DNA of 64,000 bases from Streptomyces sclerotialus (GCA_000719105.1 JODX01000001.1:310001-374000); one strand, 5' to 3'. Shown: positions 7,479 to 17,203, numbered from the stretch's first letter. Program-made: numbers and translations. Notes: generated by a model not told the origin, from the letters alone.

Positions 7479-9051
7479 GGGGGGCCTCCACTTCGGTCAC
7501 TTCGGTAACGGAGTCAGGAGTAGTAGGGGGAGTGGTGGGCGTGCTGACGGCGAGGGCCATCACCGCGTCCTGCGTCGCCTCTTCGGTGGGAAGTTCGCCC
7601 GCGATCCGGCCCTGCGCCATGACCAGCACGCGGTCGCTCATGCCGAGCACCTCGGGCAGATCGCTGGAGATCATCAGGACGGCGGCCCCGGCGGCCGTCA
7701 GCTCGTTGATCAGCTGGTAGATCTCGACCTTGGCGCCGACGTCGATGCCGCGGGTCGGCTCGTCGAGGATCAGCACTCTGGTGTCGGCGAGCAGCCACTT
7801 GCCGATGACGACCTTCTGCTGGTTGCCGCCGGACAGGGTGCGCACGTGCTGGTGGAGCCCGGCCATGCGGACGCCGAGCTGTTCGGCGATCCGGGCTGCG
7901 GCCTCCTTCTGCCCCTTGAGGTCGACGAACCCGCCCTTGCTGGCCGCGCGCAGGGTGACCAGGCCGAGGTTCTCGGCGACGTCGGCGTCCAGGACGAGGC
8001 CCTGGCCCTTGCGGTCCTCGGGGACGAGGCCGATACCGGCGTCCATGGCCGCGTTGACGTCGTGGCGGCGCAGCTCGCTGCCCGCGACCTTCACCGTTCC
8101 CCTGTCGTAGGGGTCGGCGCCGAAGACCGCGCGGACGACCTCCGTACGGCCCGCCCCGACGAGGCCCGCGATGCCGACGACCTCACCGGCCCGCACCTCG
8201 AAGCTCACGTCGTGGAAGACGCCGTCACGGGTGAGGCCTTCGACCTCGAGCAGCGCCTCGCCCACTTCTTCGCGTTCACGGGGGTACTGCTGCTCGATCG
8301 AGCGGCCCACCATCAGGCGGACGAGCTCGTCCTCGGGCGTGGTCGCGGGCACCTGGCCGACGCTCTTCCCGTCGCGGATGACGGTGACCCGGTCGCCCAG
8401 GGCGGCGATCTCCTCCAGGTGGTGCGTGATGAAGACGATGCCGACACCGTCCTCGCGCAGCCGCCGCACGATCGCGAAGAGCTTGTCGACCTCCTCGGAG
8501 GTCAGTACGGCGGTGGGCTCGTCCATGATCAGGACGCGCGCGTCGAGGCTCAGCGCCTTGGCGATCTCGACCATCTGGAGCCGGGCGATGCCCAGTTCGC
8601 GCACCCGCGCGCGCGGGGACACGGTCACACCGACGCGCTCCAGCAGGACGGCGGCCTCGGCCTCCATCCGCTTGCGGTCGATCATGCCGAGGCGGCGCGG
8701 CTGGCGGCCCAGGAAGATGTTCTCGGCGACCGTCAGATCGGGCACCAGGTTGAACTCCTGGTAGATCGTGGCGATACCGAGGCGCTCGGCGTCCTGGGCG
8801 CCGTTGATGCGCACTTCCTCGCCGTCGACGAGGATGCGGCCCTCGTCGGGACGGTGGGCGCCGGACAGCATCTTGATCAGCGTGCTCTTGCCGGCGCCGT
8901 TCTCGCCGAGCAGCACGTGCACCTCGCCGCGGCGCAGGTCGAAGTCGACGCCGTCGAGCGCGACGACGCCGGGGAATCCCTTGCGGATGCCTTCGATGCG
9001 CAGCAGTTCGGTGGGCGGTGCCTCGGCCGGGTCGCCGTCCGGGTCGCTCAT
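7468..9051 (-). CDS. rbsA: Ribose ABC transporter ATP-binding protein RbsA
   Basis: A 527-residue double ABC ATPase of the CUT2 class. The first half has Walker A GENGAGKSTLIKML (~53-66) and Walker B VLIMDEPTAVLT; the second half has the degenerate Walker A GIAGLVGAGRTEVVRAVFG, signature LSGGNQQKVVIGKWL and Walker B VLILDEPTRGIDVG. It energises ribose import through the fused RbsC-RbsB protein encoded next. AAGGAG precedes the ATG. It lies 56 bases after the regulator gene in the same direction. Confidence 0.96.
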   Translation of the reverse strand: MSDPDGDPAEAPPTELLRIEGIRKGFPGVVALDGVDFDLRRGEVHVLLGENGAGKSTLIKMLSGAHRPDEGRILVDGEEVRINGAQDAERLGIATIYQEFNLVPDLTVAENIFLGRQPRRLGMIDRKRMEAEAAVLLERVGVTVSPRARVRELGIARLQMVEIAKALSLDARVLIMDEPTAVLTSEEVDKLFAIVRRLREDGVGIVFITHHLEEIAALGDRVTVIRDGKSVGQVPATTPEDELVRLMVGRSIEQQYPREREEVGEALLEVEGLTRDGVFHDVSFEVRAGEVVGIAGLVGAGRTEVVRAVFGADPYDRGTVKVAGSELRRHDVNAAMDAGIGLVPEDRKGQGLVLDADVAENLGLVTLRAASKGGFVDLKGQKEAAARIAEQLGVRMAGLHQHVRTLSGGNQQKVVIGKWLLADTRVLILDEPTRGIDVGAKVEIYQLINELTAAGAAVLMISSDLPEVLGMSDRVLVMAQGRIAGELPTEEATQDAVMALAVSTPTTPPTTPDSVTEVTEVEAPRGR

Positions 9052-9107
9052 GTCGTACTCCTTCGTACGGGACTGTGCGGGGTGGGGCTGTGAGGGGGAG
9101 AGAGGGG

Positions 9108-10109
9108 CTACGCGGGAGCCGGCTCACCGCACGACCGGCGTACGACCAGCCGGGCGGGGAGGGTGACGGACTCGCCGGGCCGCCCCTCGATGCGGTCGAC
9201 CAGCGCGCGTACGGCGGCCCGTCCCAGGTCGCCCGTGGGCTGGGCGATCGCGGTGATCGGCGGATCGGTGTGCACGAACCACCGGATGTCGTCGAAGGCG
9301 GCGAGCCCCACGTCCTCGGGAACACGCAGCCCGCGCGCGCGGACGGCGTCCAGCGCGCCCAGCGCCATCAGGTTGTCCGCCGCGAACACGACCTGGGGTG
9401 GCTCCGGCAGATCGAGGAAGCCCTCGGTGACCCGCCGTCCGCTGTCCACCTGGAAGTCGCCCTGGCCTATGTAGGCGTCGGGCAGGTCGAGGCCGTACGC
9501 GGCGAGCGCCTCCCGGAACGCCTCCACGCGCTCCCGGCCGGTCGTGGTCGCCGCCGGACCCGCGATGATCGCGAGCCGCCGGTGCCCGAGCCCGTGCAGA
9601 TGGGCGACCAGGTCCCGGACGGCCGCCCGCCCGTCCGACCGGACCACGGGCACGTCCACCCCGGGGATCCACCGGTCGACGAAGACCATCGGGGTCCCCG
9701 CGCGCGCGGCGTCCAGCATCAGCGGGGAGCCGCCGTCGGTGGGGGAGACCAGAAGGCCGTCGATCCGGCGGTCCAGCAGGGTCCGTACGTGGTGGTCCTG
9801 GAGGTCGGGCCGCTCGTCGGCGTTGCCGATGACGACGCTGTAGCCGAGCGCGCGGGCCTCTTCCTCGACGGACCGGGCCAGCTCGGTGAAGTAAGGGTTC
9901 AGCACGTCGCTGATGACCAGGCCGAGGGCGCGGGTCTGGTCGGTGCGCAGGGAGCGGGCGACGGCGTTGGGGCGGTAGCCCAGCGCGTCGACGGCGGCCT
10001 GCACGCGCGTCCGTGCGTCCGTGCTGACCGACGGGTGGCCGTTCAGCACCCGGGACACCGTGGCGACGGAGACGCCTGCCTCGGCGGCGACGTCCTTGAT
10101 GCTCGCCAT
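9108..10109 (-). CDS. LacI-family transcriptional regulator of the ribose operon
   Basis: A 333-residue LacI/GalR repressor. N-terminal HTH and hinge read ASIKDVAAEAGVSVATVSRVLNG, followed by a periplasmic-binding-like sensor domain (GLVISDVLNPYFTELARS; GLLVSPTD; FDDIRW). ATG 10109 is chosen over the in-frame GTG at 10118 because that GTG sits inside the Shine-Dalgarno AAGGAGGTGATC. It is the first gene of the operon, so it is probably autoregulated by the two operators at 10134-10172. Ribose as inducer is inferred from the operon. Confidence 0.92.
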   Translation of the reverse strand: MASIKDVAAEAGVSVATVSRVLNGHPSVSTDARTRVQAAVDALGYRPNAVARSLRTDQTRALGLVISDVLNPYFTELARSVEEEARALGYSVVIGNADERPDLQDHHVRTLLDRRIDGLLVSPTDGGSPLMLDAARAGTPMVFVDRWIPGVDVPVVRSDGRAAVRDLVAHLHGLGHRRLAIIAGPAATTTGRERVEAFREALAAYGLDLPDAYIGQGDFQVDSGRRVTEGFLDLPEPPQVVFAADNLMALGALDAVRARGLRVPEDVGLAAFDDIRWFVHTDPPITAIAQPTGDLGRAAVRALVDRIEGRPGESVTLPARLVVRRSCGEPAPA

Positions 10110-10133
10110 CGGGATCACCTCCTTGTGAGCCCG

Positions 10134-10172
10134 TGGAATCGATTACACGGAGGATTGGAATCGATTACACGG
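10134..10172. promoter_or_regulatory. Two direct copies of a LacI-type operator for the ribose operon
   Basis: TGGAATCGATTACACGG occurs twice as an exact direct repeat, at 10134-10150 and 10156-10172 (22-base centre spacing, about two helical turns). Each contains a near-palindrome centred on AATCGATT, with the central CG expected for LacI-family sites. They sit 25-63 bases upstream of the regulator ATG, where they would block the rbs promoter, and 114 bases upstream of the divergent recD2 gene. Confidence 0.82.
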
Positions 10173-10285
10173 CTGAATTCAAGAGGGTCGGGGATGGCCG
10201 AAACCTGATTGTGATGAACCGCGCTCAACTGAGCGGTCGAGGCTTCCGCATCCGTGCTGTCGTACCCCGGCGGTAGCGTCGGATC

Positions 10286-12550
10286 ATGTCCAAGCAGCAG
10301 GCGGGGAACGGCGAGCGGCACCTGGTGACGCTGGAAGGCGTGCTGGAGAGAGTCACGTACGCCAACGAGGAGAACGGCTACACGGTCGCCCGCGTCGACA
10401 CCGGCCGCGGCGCCGGTGACCTGCTCACGGTGGTCGGCGCGCTGCTCGGCGCCCAAGTGGGCGAGTCCCTGCGGATGGAGGGCCGCTGGGGCTCCCACCC
10501 GCAGTACGGCAAGCAGTTCACGGTGGAGAACTACACCACCGTCCTCCCGGCCACGGTCCAGGGCATCCGCCGCTATCTGGGCTCCGGCCTGGTCAAGGGC
10601 ATCGGCCCGGTCTTCGCCGACCGCATCACCCGGCACTTCGGCCTGGACACGCTCCAGATCATCGAGGAGGAGCCGAAGCGCCTGATCGAGGTGCCCGGCC
10701 TCGGCCCCAAGCGCACCAAGAAGATCGCCGACGCCTGGGAGGAGCAGAAGGCGATCAAGGAGGTCATGCTCTTCCTCCAGACCGTCGAGGTCTCCACCTC
10801 CATCGCGGTCCGCATCTACAAGAAGTACGGCGACGCCTCGATCTCGGTGGTCAAGAACCAGCCGTACCGCCTGGCGGCCGACGTCTGGGGCATCGGCTTC
10901 CTCACCGCCGACAGGATCGCCCAGTCCGTCGGTATCCCGCACGACAGCCCGGAGCGCGTCAAGGCGGGCCTCCAGTACGCCCTGTCCCAGTCCGCGGACC
11001 AGGGCCACTGCTACCTCCCCGAGGAGCGGCTGATCGCCGACGCGGTGAAGCTGCTCCAGGTGGACACGGGCCTCGTCATCGAGTGCCTCGCGGAGCTGGC
11101 CGCGCCCCCGGAGGAGGACGGCGACGACCCGGGAGTCGTCCGCGAGAAGGTCCCCGGCCCCGACGGCGGCGACCCGGTGACGGCCGTCTACCTGGTCCCC
11201 TTCCACCGGGCCGAACTCTCCCTCTCCGCCCAGCTGCTGCGCCTCCTGCGCACCGACGAGAACCGCATGCCCGCCTTCCGTGACGTCGCCTGGGACAAGG
11301 CGCTCGGCTGGCTGAAGGGGCGTACGGGCGTGGAGCTGGCGCCTGAGCAGGAGGCGGCCGTGCGGCTCGCGCTCACCGAGAAGGTCGCCGTGCTCACCGG
11401 CGGCCCCGGCTGCGGCAAGTCCTTCACGGTCCGCTCGATCGTGGAGCTGGCCCGCGCGAAGAAGGCGAAGGTGGTGCTGGCCGCGCCCACGGGCCGGGCC
11501 GCCAAGCGCCTCGCCGAGCTCACGGGCGCCGAGGCCTCCACCGTCCACCGCCTCCTGGAGCTCAAGCCGGGCGGCGACGCGGCGTACGACCGCGACCGCC
11601 CCCTGGACGCGGACCTCGTGGTCGTCGACGAGGCGTCGATGCTGGACCTCCTCCTCGCCAACAAGCTGGTCAAGGCGGTGCCTCCGGGCGCCCACCTCCT
11701 CTTCGTGGGCGACGTCGACCAGCTGCCGAGCGTCGGCGCGGGCGAGGTGCTGCGCGATCTGCTGGCCGACGGCAGCCCGGTCCCGGCCGTCCGTCTCACG
11801 CGCGTGTTCCGCCAGGCCCAGCAGTCAGGGGTGGTCACCAACGCCCACCGCATCAACTCCGGGCAGCACCCGGTCACCGACGGCATGAAGGACTTCTTCC
11901 TCTTCGTCGAGGACGAGACGGAGGAGGCCGGCCGGCTCACCGTGGACGTGGCGGCCCGCCGCATCCCGGCGAAGTTCGGCCTCGACCCGCGCCGCGACGT
12001 GCAGGTACTGGCGCCCATGCACCGGGGCCCCGCGGGCGCGGGCACCCTCAACGGCCTGCTCCAGCAGGCCATCACCCCCGCCCGCCCCGACCTCCCCGAG
12101 AAGCGGTTCGGCGGCCGCGTCTTCCGCGTGGGCGACAAGGTCACTCAAATCCGCAACAACTACGACAAGGGGGAGAACGGTGTCTTCAACGGCACCGTCG
12201 GCGTGGTCACCGCCCTGGACCCGGTCGACCAGCGCCTCACCGTCCTGACCGACGAGGACGAGGAGGTGCCGTACGACTTCGACGAACTGGACGAACTCGC
12301 CCACGCCTACGCGGTCACCATCCACCGCTCCCAGGGCAGCGAGTACCCGGCGGTGGTCGTTCCCGTCACCACGGGCGCGTGGATGATGCTCCAGCGCAAC
12401 CTGCTCTACACGGCGGTGACCCGGGCCAAGAAGCTCGTCGTCCTCGTCGGCTCCCGGAAGGCGATCGGCCAGGCGGTGCGCACGGTGTCGGCCGGGCGGC
12501 GCTGCACGGCACTCGACTTCCGGCTCGCACCCCGCCCGCTCGAGGGCTGA
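10286..12550 (+). CDS. recD2: ATP-dependent SF1B DNA helicase, RecD2 family
   Basis: A 754-residue RecD-like 5'-3' helicase without a RecBC partner nearby. The N-terminal OB-like region (EGVLERVTYANEENGYTVAR) is followed by helix-hairpin-helix repeats (VPGLGPKRTKKI, ~135-146) and the motor: Walker A GGPGCGKSFTVRS (~370), motif II VVVDEASMLD, motif III FVGDVDQLPSVG, and C-terminal motif VI region AYAVTIHRSQGSEYP and LLYTAVTRAKKLVVLVG. ATG 10286 starts the conserved region. RecD2 proteins act in DNA repair and replication-fork restart. Divergent from the ribose operon. Confidence 0.93.
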   Translation: MSKQQAGNGERHLVTLEGVLERVTYANEENGYTVARVDTGRGAGDLLTVVGALLGAQVGESLRMEGRWGSHPQYGKQFTVENYTTVLPATVQGIRRYLGSGLVKGIGPVFADRITRHFGLDTLQIIEEEPKRLIEVPGLGPKRTKKIADAWEEQKAIKEVMLFLQTVEVSTSIAVRIYKKYGDASISVVKNQPYRLAADVWGIGFLTADRIAQSVGIPHDSPERVKAGLQYALSQSADQGHCYLPEERLIADAVKLLQVDTGLVIECLAELAAPPEEDGDDPGVVREKVPGPDGGDPVTAVYLVPFHRAELSLSAQLLRLLRTDENRMPAFRDVAWDKALGWLKGRTGVELAPEQEAAVRLALTEKVAVLTGGPGCGKSFTVRSIVELARAKKAKVVLAAPTGRAAKRLAELTGAEASTVHRLLELKPGGDAAYDRDRPLDADLVVVDEASMLDLLLANKLVKAVPPGAHLLFVGDVDQLPSVGAGEVLRDLLADGSPVPAVRLTRVFRQAQQSGVVTNAHRINSGQHPVTDGMKDFFLFVEDETEEAGRLTVDVAARRIPAKFGLDPRRDVQVLAPMHRGPAGAGTLNGLLQQAITPARPDLPEKRFGGRVFRVGDKVTQIRNNYDKGENGVFNGTVGVVTALDPVDQRLTVLTDEDEEVPYDFDELDELAHAYAVTIHRSQGSEYPAVVVPVTTGAWMMLQRNLLYTAVTRAKKLVVLVGSRKAIGQAVRTVSAGRRCTALDFRLAPRPLEG

Positions 12551-12647
12551 GCCGGGCAGACACCGCGATACGAATGGGTACCCGGGCGAGGACGACGAGC
12601 GCCGAAAACCGCCGTCGGTGACCGCTCCGAAGGGGTCCCGCAAAAAA

Positions 12648-12741
12648 TGATCGATCAAATGAGTCGGAAACCTCACACAGCACTTCCAGAGGCTGGGGTG
12701 CAGGGGGCAGGATGGGCAGGCTGGCGGCACTGAGTGCCGCC
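12648..12741. promoter_or_regulatory. Probable promoter and leader elements before citrate synthase
   Basis: In the 298-base gap 12551-12848 an A-rich stretch contains the palindrome TGATCGATCA (12648-12657), and a hairpin GGCGGCAC-TGA-GTGCCGCC occupies 12723-12741, about 108 bases before the citrate synthase start. I cannot place a confident -10/-35; function is inferred only from position. Confidence 0.3.
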
Positions 12742-12848
12742 GATAGGCCCAATGGTCGACCCCGAGTGCACTCTCCTGAGCCAAATGGGGGATGGTAGAG
12801 ACAGTCAGGGCACCTCGAAGATGAGGCACTATGTCGGTGAGGGAAGAC

Positions 12849-14138
12849 GTGAGCGACAACTCTGTAGTACTGCGGTACGGCGACGGCGAGTACACCTACC
12901 CGGTGATCGACAGCACCGTCGGTGACAAGGGCTTCGACATCGGGAAGCTCCGCGCCCAGACCGGTCTGGTGACCCTGGACAGCGGTTACGGGAACACCGC
13001 CGCCTATAAATCCGCCATCACCTATCTCGACGGTGAGCAGGGCATCCTCCGGTACCGCGGCTACCCGATCGAGCAGCTGGCCGAGCGCTCCACCTTCCTG
13101 GAGGTCGCCTACCTGCTCATCAACGGTGAGCTGCCGACGGTCGACCAGCTGACCGCCTTCAAGAACGACATCACGCAGCACACCCTGCTGCACGAGGACG
13201 TCAAGAACTTCTTCCGCGGCTTCCCGCGCGACGCCCACCCGATGGCGATGCTGTCGTCCGTGGTCAGCGCCCTGTCGACGTTCTACCAGGACAGCCACAA
13301 CCCGTTCGACGAGCAGCAGCGTCACCTCTCGACGATCCGCCTGCTCGCCAAGCTTCCGACGATCGCCGCGTACGCGTACAAGAAGTCGGTCGGCCACCCC
13401 TTCGTCTACCCGCGCAACGACCTCGGGTACGTCGAGAACTTCCTGCGCATGACCTTCTCGGTGCCCGCGCAGGACTACGAGCTCGACCCGGTCGTCGTCG
13501 CCGCCCTGGACAAGCTGCTGATCCTGCACGCGGACCACGAGCAGAACTGTTCGACCTCCACGGTCCGCCTGGTCGGCTCCTCCCAGGCGAACATGTTCGC
13601 GTCCATCTCGGCCGGTATCTCCGCCCTCTGGGGCCCGCTGCACGGCGGCGCCAACCAGTCGGTGCTGGAGATGCTGGAGGGCATCCGCGACTCGGGCAAC
13701 GACGTCGACACCTTCATCCGCAAGGTGAAGAACAAGGAGGACGGCGTCCGCCTGATGGGCTTCGGCCACCGGGTCTACAAGAACTTCGACCCGCGCGCCA
13801 AGATCATCAAGGCCGCCGCGCACGACGTGCTCTCCGCCCTCGGCAAGTCGGACGAGCTGCTCGACATCGCCCTGAAGCTGGAGGAGCACGCGCTCTCCGA
13901 CGACTACTTCGTCGAGCGCAAGCTCTACCCGAACGTCGACTTCTACACCGGCCTCATCTACCGCGCCATGGGCTTCCCGACCGAGATGTTCACGGTCCTC
14001 TTCGCCCTCGGCCGCCTGCCGGGCTGGATCGCCCAGTGGCACGAGATGATCAAGGAGCCGGGTTCCCGCATCGGCCGCCCGCGCCAGATCTACACGGGCG
14101 TGGTGGAGCGGGACTTCGTCCCGGTCGAGGAGCGCTGA
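12849..14138 (+). CDS. gltA: Citrate synthase
   Basis: A 429-residue type II citrate synthase, first step of the TCA cycle (acetyl-CoA plus oxaloacetate). Conserved elements: YRGYPIEQLAERSTF, the His loop LHGGANQSVLEMLEG, MGFGHRVYKNFDPRAK, and the catalytic Asp segment YPNVDFYTGLIYRAMG. The GTG at 12849 (VSDNSVVLRYGDG) is preferred, because the family begins SDNSVVL and GGGAAGA lies just upstream; an ATG at 12831 would add six residues. From memory it corresponds to S. coelicolor SCO2736. A strong hairpin terminator follows 22 bases after the stop. Confidence 0.97.
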   Translation: MSDNSVVLRYGDGEYTYPVIDSTVGDKGFDIGKLRAQTGLVTLDSGYGNTAAYKSAITYLDGEQGILRYRGYPIEQLAERSTFLEVAYLLINGELPTVDQLTAFKNDITQHTLLHEDVKNFFRGFPRDAHPMAMLSSVVSALSTFYQDSHNPFDEQQRHLSTIRLLAKLPTIAAYAYKKSVGHPFVYPRNDLGYVENFLRMTFSVPAQDYELDPVVVAALDKLLILHADHEQNCSTSTVRLVGSSQANMFASISAGISALWGPLHGGANQSVLEMLEGIRDSGNDVDTFIRKVKNKEDGVRLMGFGHRVYKNFDPRAKIIKAAAHDVLSALGKSDELLDIALKLEEHALSDDYFVERKLYPNVDFYTGLIYRAMGFPTEMFTVLFALGRLPGWIAQWHEMIKEPGSRIGRPRQIYTGVVERDFVPVEER

Positions 14139-14159
14139 CGCTTCTCTTTCAGTTCCGTA

Positions 14160-14188
14160 CAGGGACCGGTGCGCGGCACCGGTCCCTG
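14160..14188 (+). terminator. Terminator after citrate synthase
   Basis: CAGGGACCGGTGC, loop GCG, GCACCGGTCCCTG: a perfect 13-bp stem 22 bases past the gltA stop, followed by TTGCGTT. Confidence 0.88.
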
Positions 14189-14283
14189 TTGCGTTCGCCC
14201 GGCGACTGGACAACTGACTGAAAGCGTTCGACCGAGGGTTCCCTGTGGGCCGCCCCGGAGGCGGGTAAGCCACAGAAAAGGCA

Positions 14284-14376
14284 GAAGGCGCCCCGCGCCA
14301 CCGGTCCCCCCACGGGCCGGCGAGCAGGGCGCCTTCCCATGTCCCGGTGCGGATTCCCCCCACGGGATCCGGCCGG
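14284..14376 (+). ncRNA. Candidate 6C RNA (two hairpins with identical C6 loops)
   Basis: Two successive stem-loops carry the identical 12-base loop TCCCCCCACGGG. Hairpin 1 has outer stem GAAGGCGCCC (14284-14293) with GGGCGCCTTC (14327-14336) and inner CCGG/CCGG around the loop at 14305-14316. Hairpin 2 pairs CCGG..CGGAT (14344-14354) with ATCCG.CCGG (14367-14376) around the loop at 14355-14366. Two hairpins, each exposing at least six cytosines, is the definition of the actinobacterial 6C RNA motif. The plus strand is chosen because the Cs are in the loops. The 5' end is not visible and may lie near 14240-14280. No convincing ORF is present in 14189-14640. Confidence 0.75.
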
Positions 14377-14640
14377 GCGTCTGGTGGGCCAGCGCCTGAA
14401 TCGCTAGCGAAGCGAGCGCAACCAGGTTCCGCCCCCTTGCGGTCTGCCGGGGTACGTACGGACGGGAGGGCCGCTCAAAGCTCCCCGGTGCACGTGCCCC
14501 GGCAACGCAATCTCCGGGGAAGTCCCCCAAGACATCCCCAGATGTCGGTCGGCGCCCCCCAAGACGCTTTCCGACACCGCCAACTTAGACTCACGAACCC
14601 CTTCGATGGTTACGTACGCGTCACTGTGACGTGCGTCTCC

Positions 14641-14687
14641 TGCGTATGTCCTGAAGATACGCAAGAGCCCCGATACGTCGATCGGGG
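14641..14687. terminator. Two adjacent hairpins downstream of copA
   Basis: TGCGTAT-(9 nt)-ATACGCA at 14641-14663 and CCCCGAT-ACGTCG-ATCGGGG at 14668-14687 lie 85-130 bases beyond the copA stop (minus strand). They probably end copA transcription; neither has a T-run. The rest of 14377-14771 shows nothing else I recognise. Confidence 0.4.
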
Positions 14688-14771
14688 GCCCAGCGTAAGG
14701 ATGATGCGCGAGCCTTGTGAAGAGCTTATGTGAGGCTGCGGTTGGACTCCAGAGGGACTCTTACGTCACCG

Positions 14772-17108
14772 TCATGAGAATGCCCTGAGGCGAAGGCTGT
14801 TCGTCACGACGAACACGGACGAGAAGGCCATGGCGGCGCCCGCGATCATCGGGTTCAGCAGTCCGGCGGCGGCGAGCGGCAGCGCCGCCACGTTGTACCC
14901 GAAGGCCCAGACCAGGTTTCCCTTGATGGTGGCGAGCGTCCGGCGGGACAGCCGGATCGCGTCCGCGGCCACCCGGAGGTCCCCGCGCACCAGTGTCAGG
15001 TCGCTCGCCTCGATCGCCGCGTCGGTGCCCGTGCCCATGGCCAGCCCGAGGTCGGCGGCGGCGAGCGCGGCGGCGTCGTTGACCCCGTCCCCGACCATGG
15101 CCACGCTCCGGCCCTCGCCCTGGAGCCGGCGCACCACGGCCACCTTGTCCTCCGGCAGTACCTCGGCGATCACCTCGTCGATCCCGACCGCACCGGCCAC
15201 CGAACGGGCCACCCGCTCGTCGTCCCCGGTCAGCAGCACGGGGGTGAGTCCCAGGCCGCGCAGCCGCCGTACGGCCTCCGCGCTGGTCTCCTTGACCGCG
15301 TCGGCGACCGTGAGGACACCGGCAGGGGCGCCGTCCACGGTGACCACGACGGCCGTCTCGCCGGATGCCCCGGCGGCCTCGTGGGCCCGCGACAGCTCCT
15401 CCGGCAGCGGTGTGGAGGCGAGCCGGCCCACGGCCACCTCGCGGCCCTCCACCCGGCCCCGTACGCCGCGTCCGGGTACGTTCTCGAACTCGTCGACCGG
15501 CGGCAGGGCGCCGACGCGCTCCTCCGCGCCCGCCGCGACGGCCCGGGCGATCGGGTGCTCGGAGGCGTGCTCCAGGGCGCCCGCGAGCCGCAGTACGTCC
15601 TCCTCGCCGAACCTGCCGGACCTGCCGGACCTCTCGGCCTGCTCGGCGTCCTCGGCGACGTACACCCGCTGCAGCGTCATCCGGCCGGTGGTGACCGTGC
15701 CGGTCTTGTCCAGGACGACCGTGTCGACGCGGCGCGTGGACTCCAGGACCTCGGGGCCCTTGATGAGGATGCCGAGCTGGGCGCCGCGGCCCGTGCCGAC
15801 CATCAGCGCGGTCGGGGTGGCCAGGCCCAGCGCGCACGGGCAAGCGATGATCAGGACGGCGACGGCCGCGGTGAAGGCGGCGGTGAGGTCCCCGGTGACG
15901 CCGAGCCAGCCGCCGAAGGTGCCGGCGGCGATCAGCATGACGACCGGGACGAAGACGGCCGAGATCCGGTCGGCCAGCCGCTGCACCTCGGCCTTGCCGT
16001 TCTGCGCGTCCTCGACCAGCCGGGCCATGCGCGCGAGGTGGGTGTCCGAACCGACCCGGGTCGCCTCGACGACGAGCCGGCCGCCCGCGTTGACGGTGGC
16101 GCCCGTGACCGTGTCGCCGACCGTCACGTCGACCGGGACGGACTCGCCGGTCAGCAGGGACGCGTCCACGGCCGAGGAGCCCTCGACGACGGTCCCGTCG
16201 GTGGCGATCTTCTCGCCGGGCCGTACGACGAACCGGTCGCCGACGGCCAGTTGCGCCACGGGGACCCGCACCTCACGTACGCGCGCGCCGTCCCCGCCCG
16301 GGCCCTCGGACCGCAGCACGGCCACGTCCTTGGCGCCCAGTTCGAGCAGCGCCCGCAGGGCCGTACCCGCGCGGCGCTTGGAGCGGGCCTCCAGCCAGCG
16401 GCCGAGGAGGATGAAGGTGACGACCCCGGCGGCCACCTCGAGGTAGATGGTCGACGAGGCGTCGGCGCGTGAGACGGCGAGGTCGAAGCCGTGCCGCATG
16501 CCCGGCATGCCCGCGTGGCCGAAGAACAGCGCCCACAGGGACCAGCCGAAGGCGGCGAGCGTGCCGACCGAGACCAGGGTGTCCATGGTGGCGGCGCCGT
16601 GCCGGGCGTTGGTGGCCGCCGCCCGGTGGAACGGGTACCCGCCCCAGACCACGACGGGCGCGGCGAGCGTCAGCGACAGCCACTGCCAGTTGTCGAACTG
16701 GAGGGCCGGAACCATCGAGAGCAGGACGACCGGGACGGCGAGGAGCGCGGAGACCGTGAGCCGCTGACGCAGGGAGGCGAGCTCGGGGTCCTCGGCGGAG
16801 GCGCGAGCGTGGTCGTCCGGTGAAGCGGCGGGGTCCTCCGGAGGGGCGGGCGGCGGAGGCTCCTCGGCCGTGTACCCCGTCTTCACCACGGTCGCGATCA
16901 GATCGGCGACCTGGACGCCCTCGGGGTACGCGATCCGCGCCTTCTCCGTCGCGTAGTTGACGGTGGCGGTGACGCCGTCCATGCGGTTGAGCTTCTTCTC
17001 GACGCGGGCCGCACAGGAGGCGCAGGTCATCCCGCCGATCGACAGCTCCACCTGTTGGCGGGGCCCGTCCGTGGGTGTCTGCGGCGCCTGCGTGCCGGTG
17101 CTGGTCAT
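14772..17108 (-). CDS. copA: Copper-translocating P1B-type ATPase
   Basis: A 778-residue membrane pump exporting Cu(I). One N-terminal heavy-metal domain has GMTCASC (Cys ~29 and ~32). A Pro/acidic linker (~82-105) precedes eight predicted membrane helices with the ion-binding CPC in [11 protein letters not shown] (~422). The phosphorylation motif DKTGTVTT is at ~466, the HP motif is SEHPIARAV, and [10 protein letters not shown] is near the C-terminus, followed by the closing helices. P1B-1 specificity is supported by CPC and by the linked CopZ and CsoR-type operator. ATG at 17108; the 153-base gap to copZ holds a tandem repeat. Confidence 0.95.
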   Translation of the reverse strand: MTSTGTQAPQTPTDGPRQQVELSIGGMTCASCAARVEKKLNRMDGVTATVNYATEKARIAYPEGVQVADLIATVVKTGYTAEEPPPPAPPEDPAASPDDHARASAEDPELASLRQRLTVSALLAVPVVLLSMVPALQFDNWQWLSLTLAAPVVVWGGYPFHRAAATNARHGAATMDTLVSVGTLAAFGWSLWALFFGHAGMPGMRHGFDLAVSRADASSTIYLEVAAGVVTFILLGRWLEARSKRRAGTALRALLELGAKDVAVLRSEGPGGDGARVREVRVPVAQLAVGDRFVVRPGEKIATDGTVVEGSSAVDASLLTGESVPVDVTVGDTVTGATVNAGGRLVVEATRVGSDTHLARMARLVEDAQNGKAEVQRLADRISAVFVPVVMLIAAGTFGGWLGVTGDLTAAFTAAVAVLIIACPCALGLATPTALMVGTGRGAQLGILIKGPEVLESTRRVDTVVLDKTGTVTTGRMTLQRVYVAEDAEQAERSGRSGRFGEEDVLRLAGALEHASEHPIARAVAAGAEERVGALPPVDEFENVPGRGVRGRVEGREVAVGRLASTPLPEELSRAHEAAGASGETAVVVTVDGAPAGVLTVADAVKETSAEAVRRLRGLGLTPVLLTGDDERVARSVAGAVGIDEVIAEVLPEDKVAVVRRLQGEGRSVAMVGDGVNDAAALAAADLGLAMGTGTDAAIEASDLTLVRGDLRVAADAIRLSRRTLATIKGNLVWAFGYNVAALPLAAAGLLNPMIAGAAMAFSSVFVVTNSLRLRAFS

Positions 17109-17129
17109 ATCGATGCTCCAGGAAAAACG

Positions 17130-17203
17130 GACCGGGAAACGGACCGGGGAAACGGGCCGGAGGAACGGACCGGAGGGATGGGCCGGAGAAACGGACCGGG
17201 AAC
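17130..17203. repeat. Degenerate ~14-bp tandem repeat between copZ and copA
   Basis: About six imperfect copies of a unit like AAACGGACCGGGG follow each other (AACGGACCGGG, AACGGACCGGGG, AACGGGCCGG, AACGGACCGG, ATGGGCCGG, AACGGACCGGG). They fill most of the copZ-copA gap just upstream of the copA start (minus strand). Confidence 0.85.

Noticed and set aside
14347-14733. Possible 128-residue ORF in the citrate synthase-copA gap
   Set aside because: Mixed composition without third-position G/C bias, no ribosome site, and it runs across the second C6 hairpin and the two later hairpins; RNA structure explains the region better.
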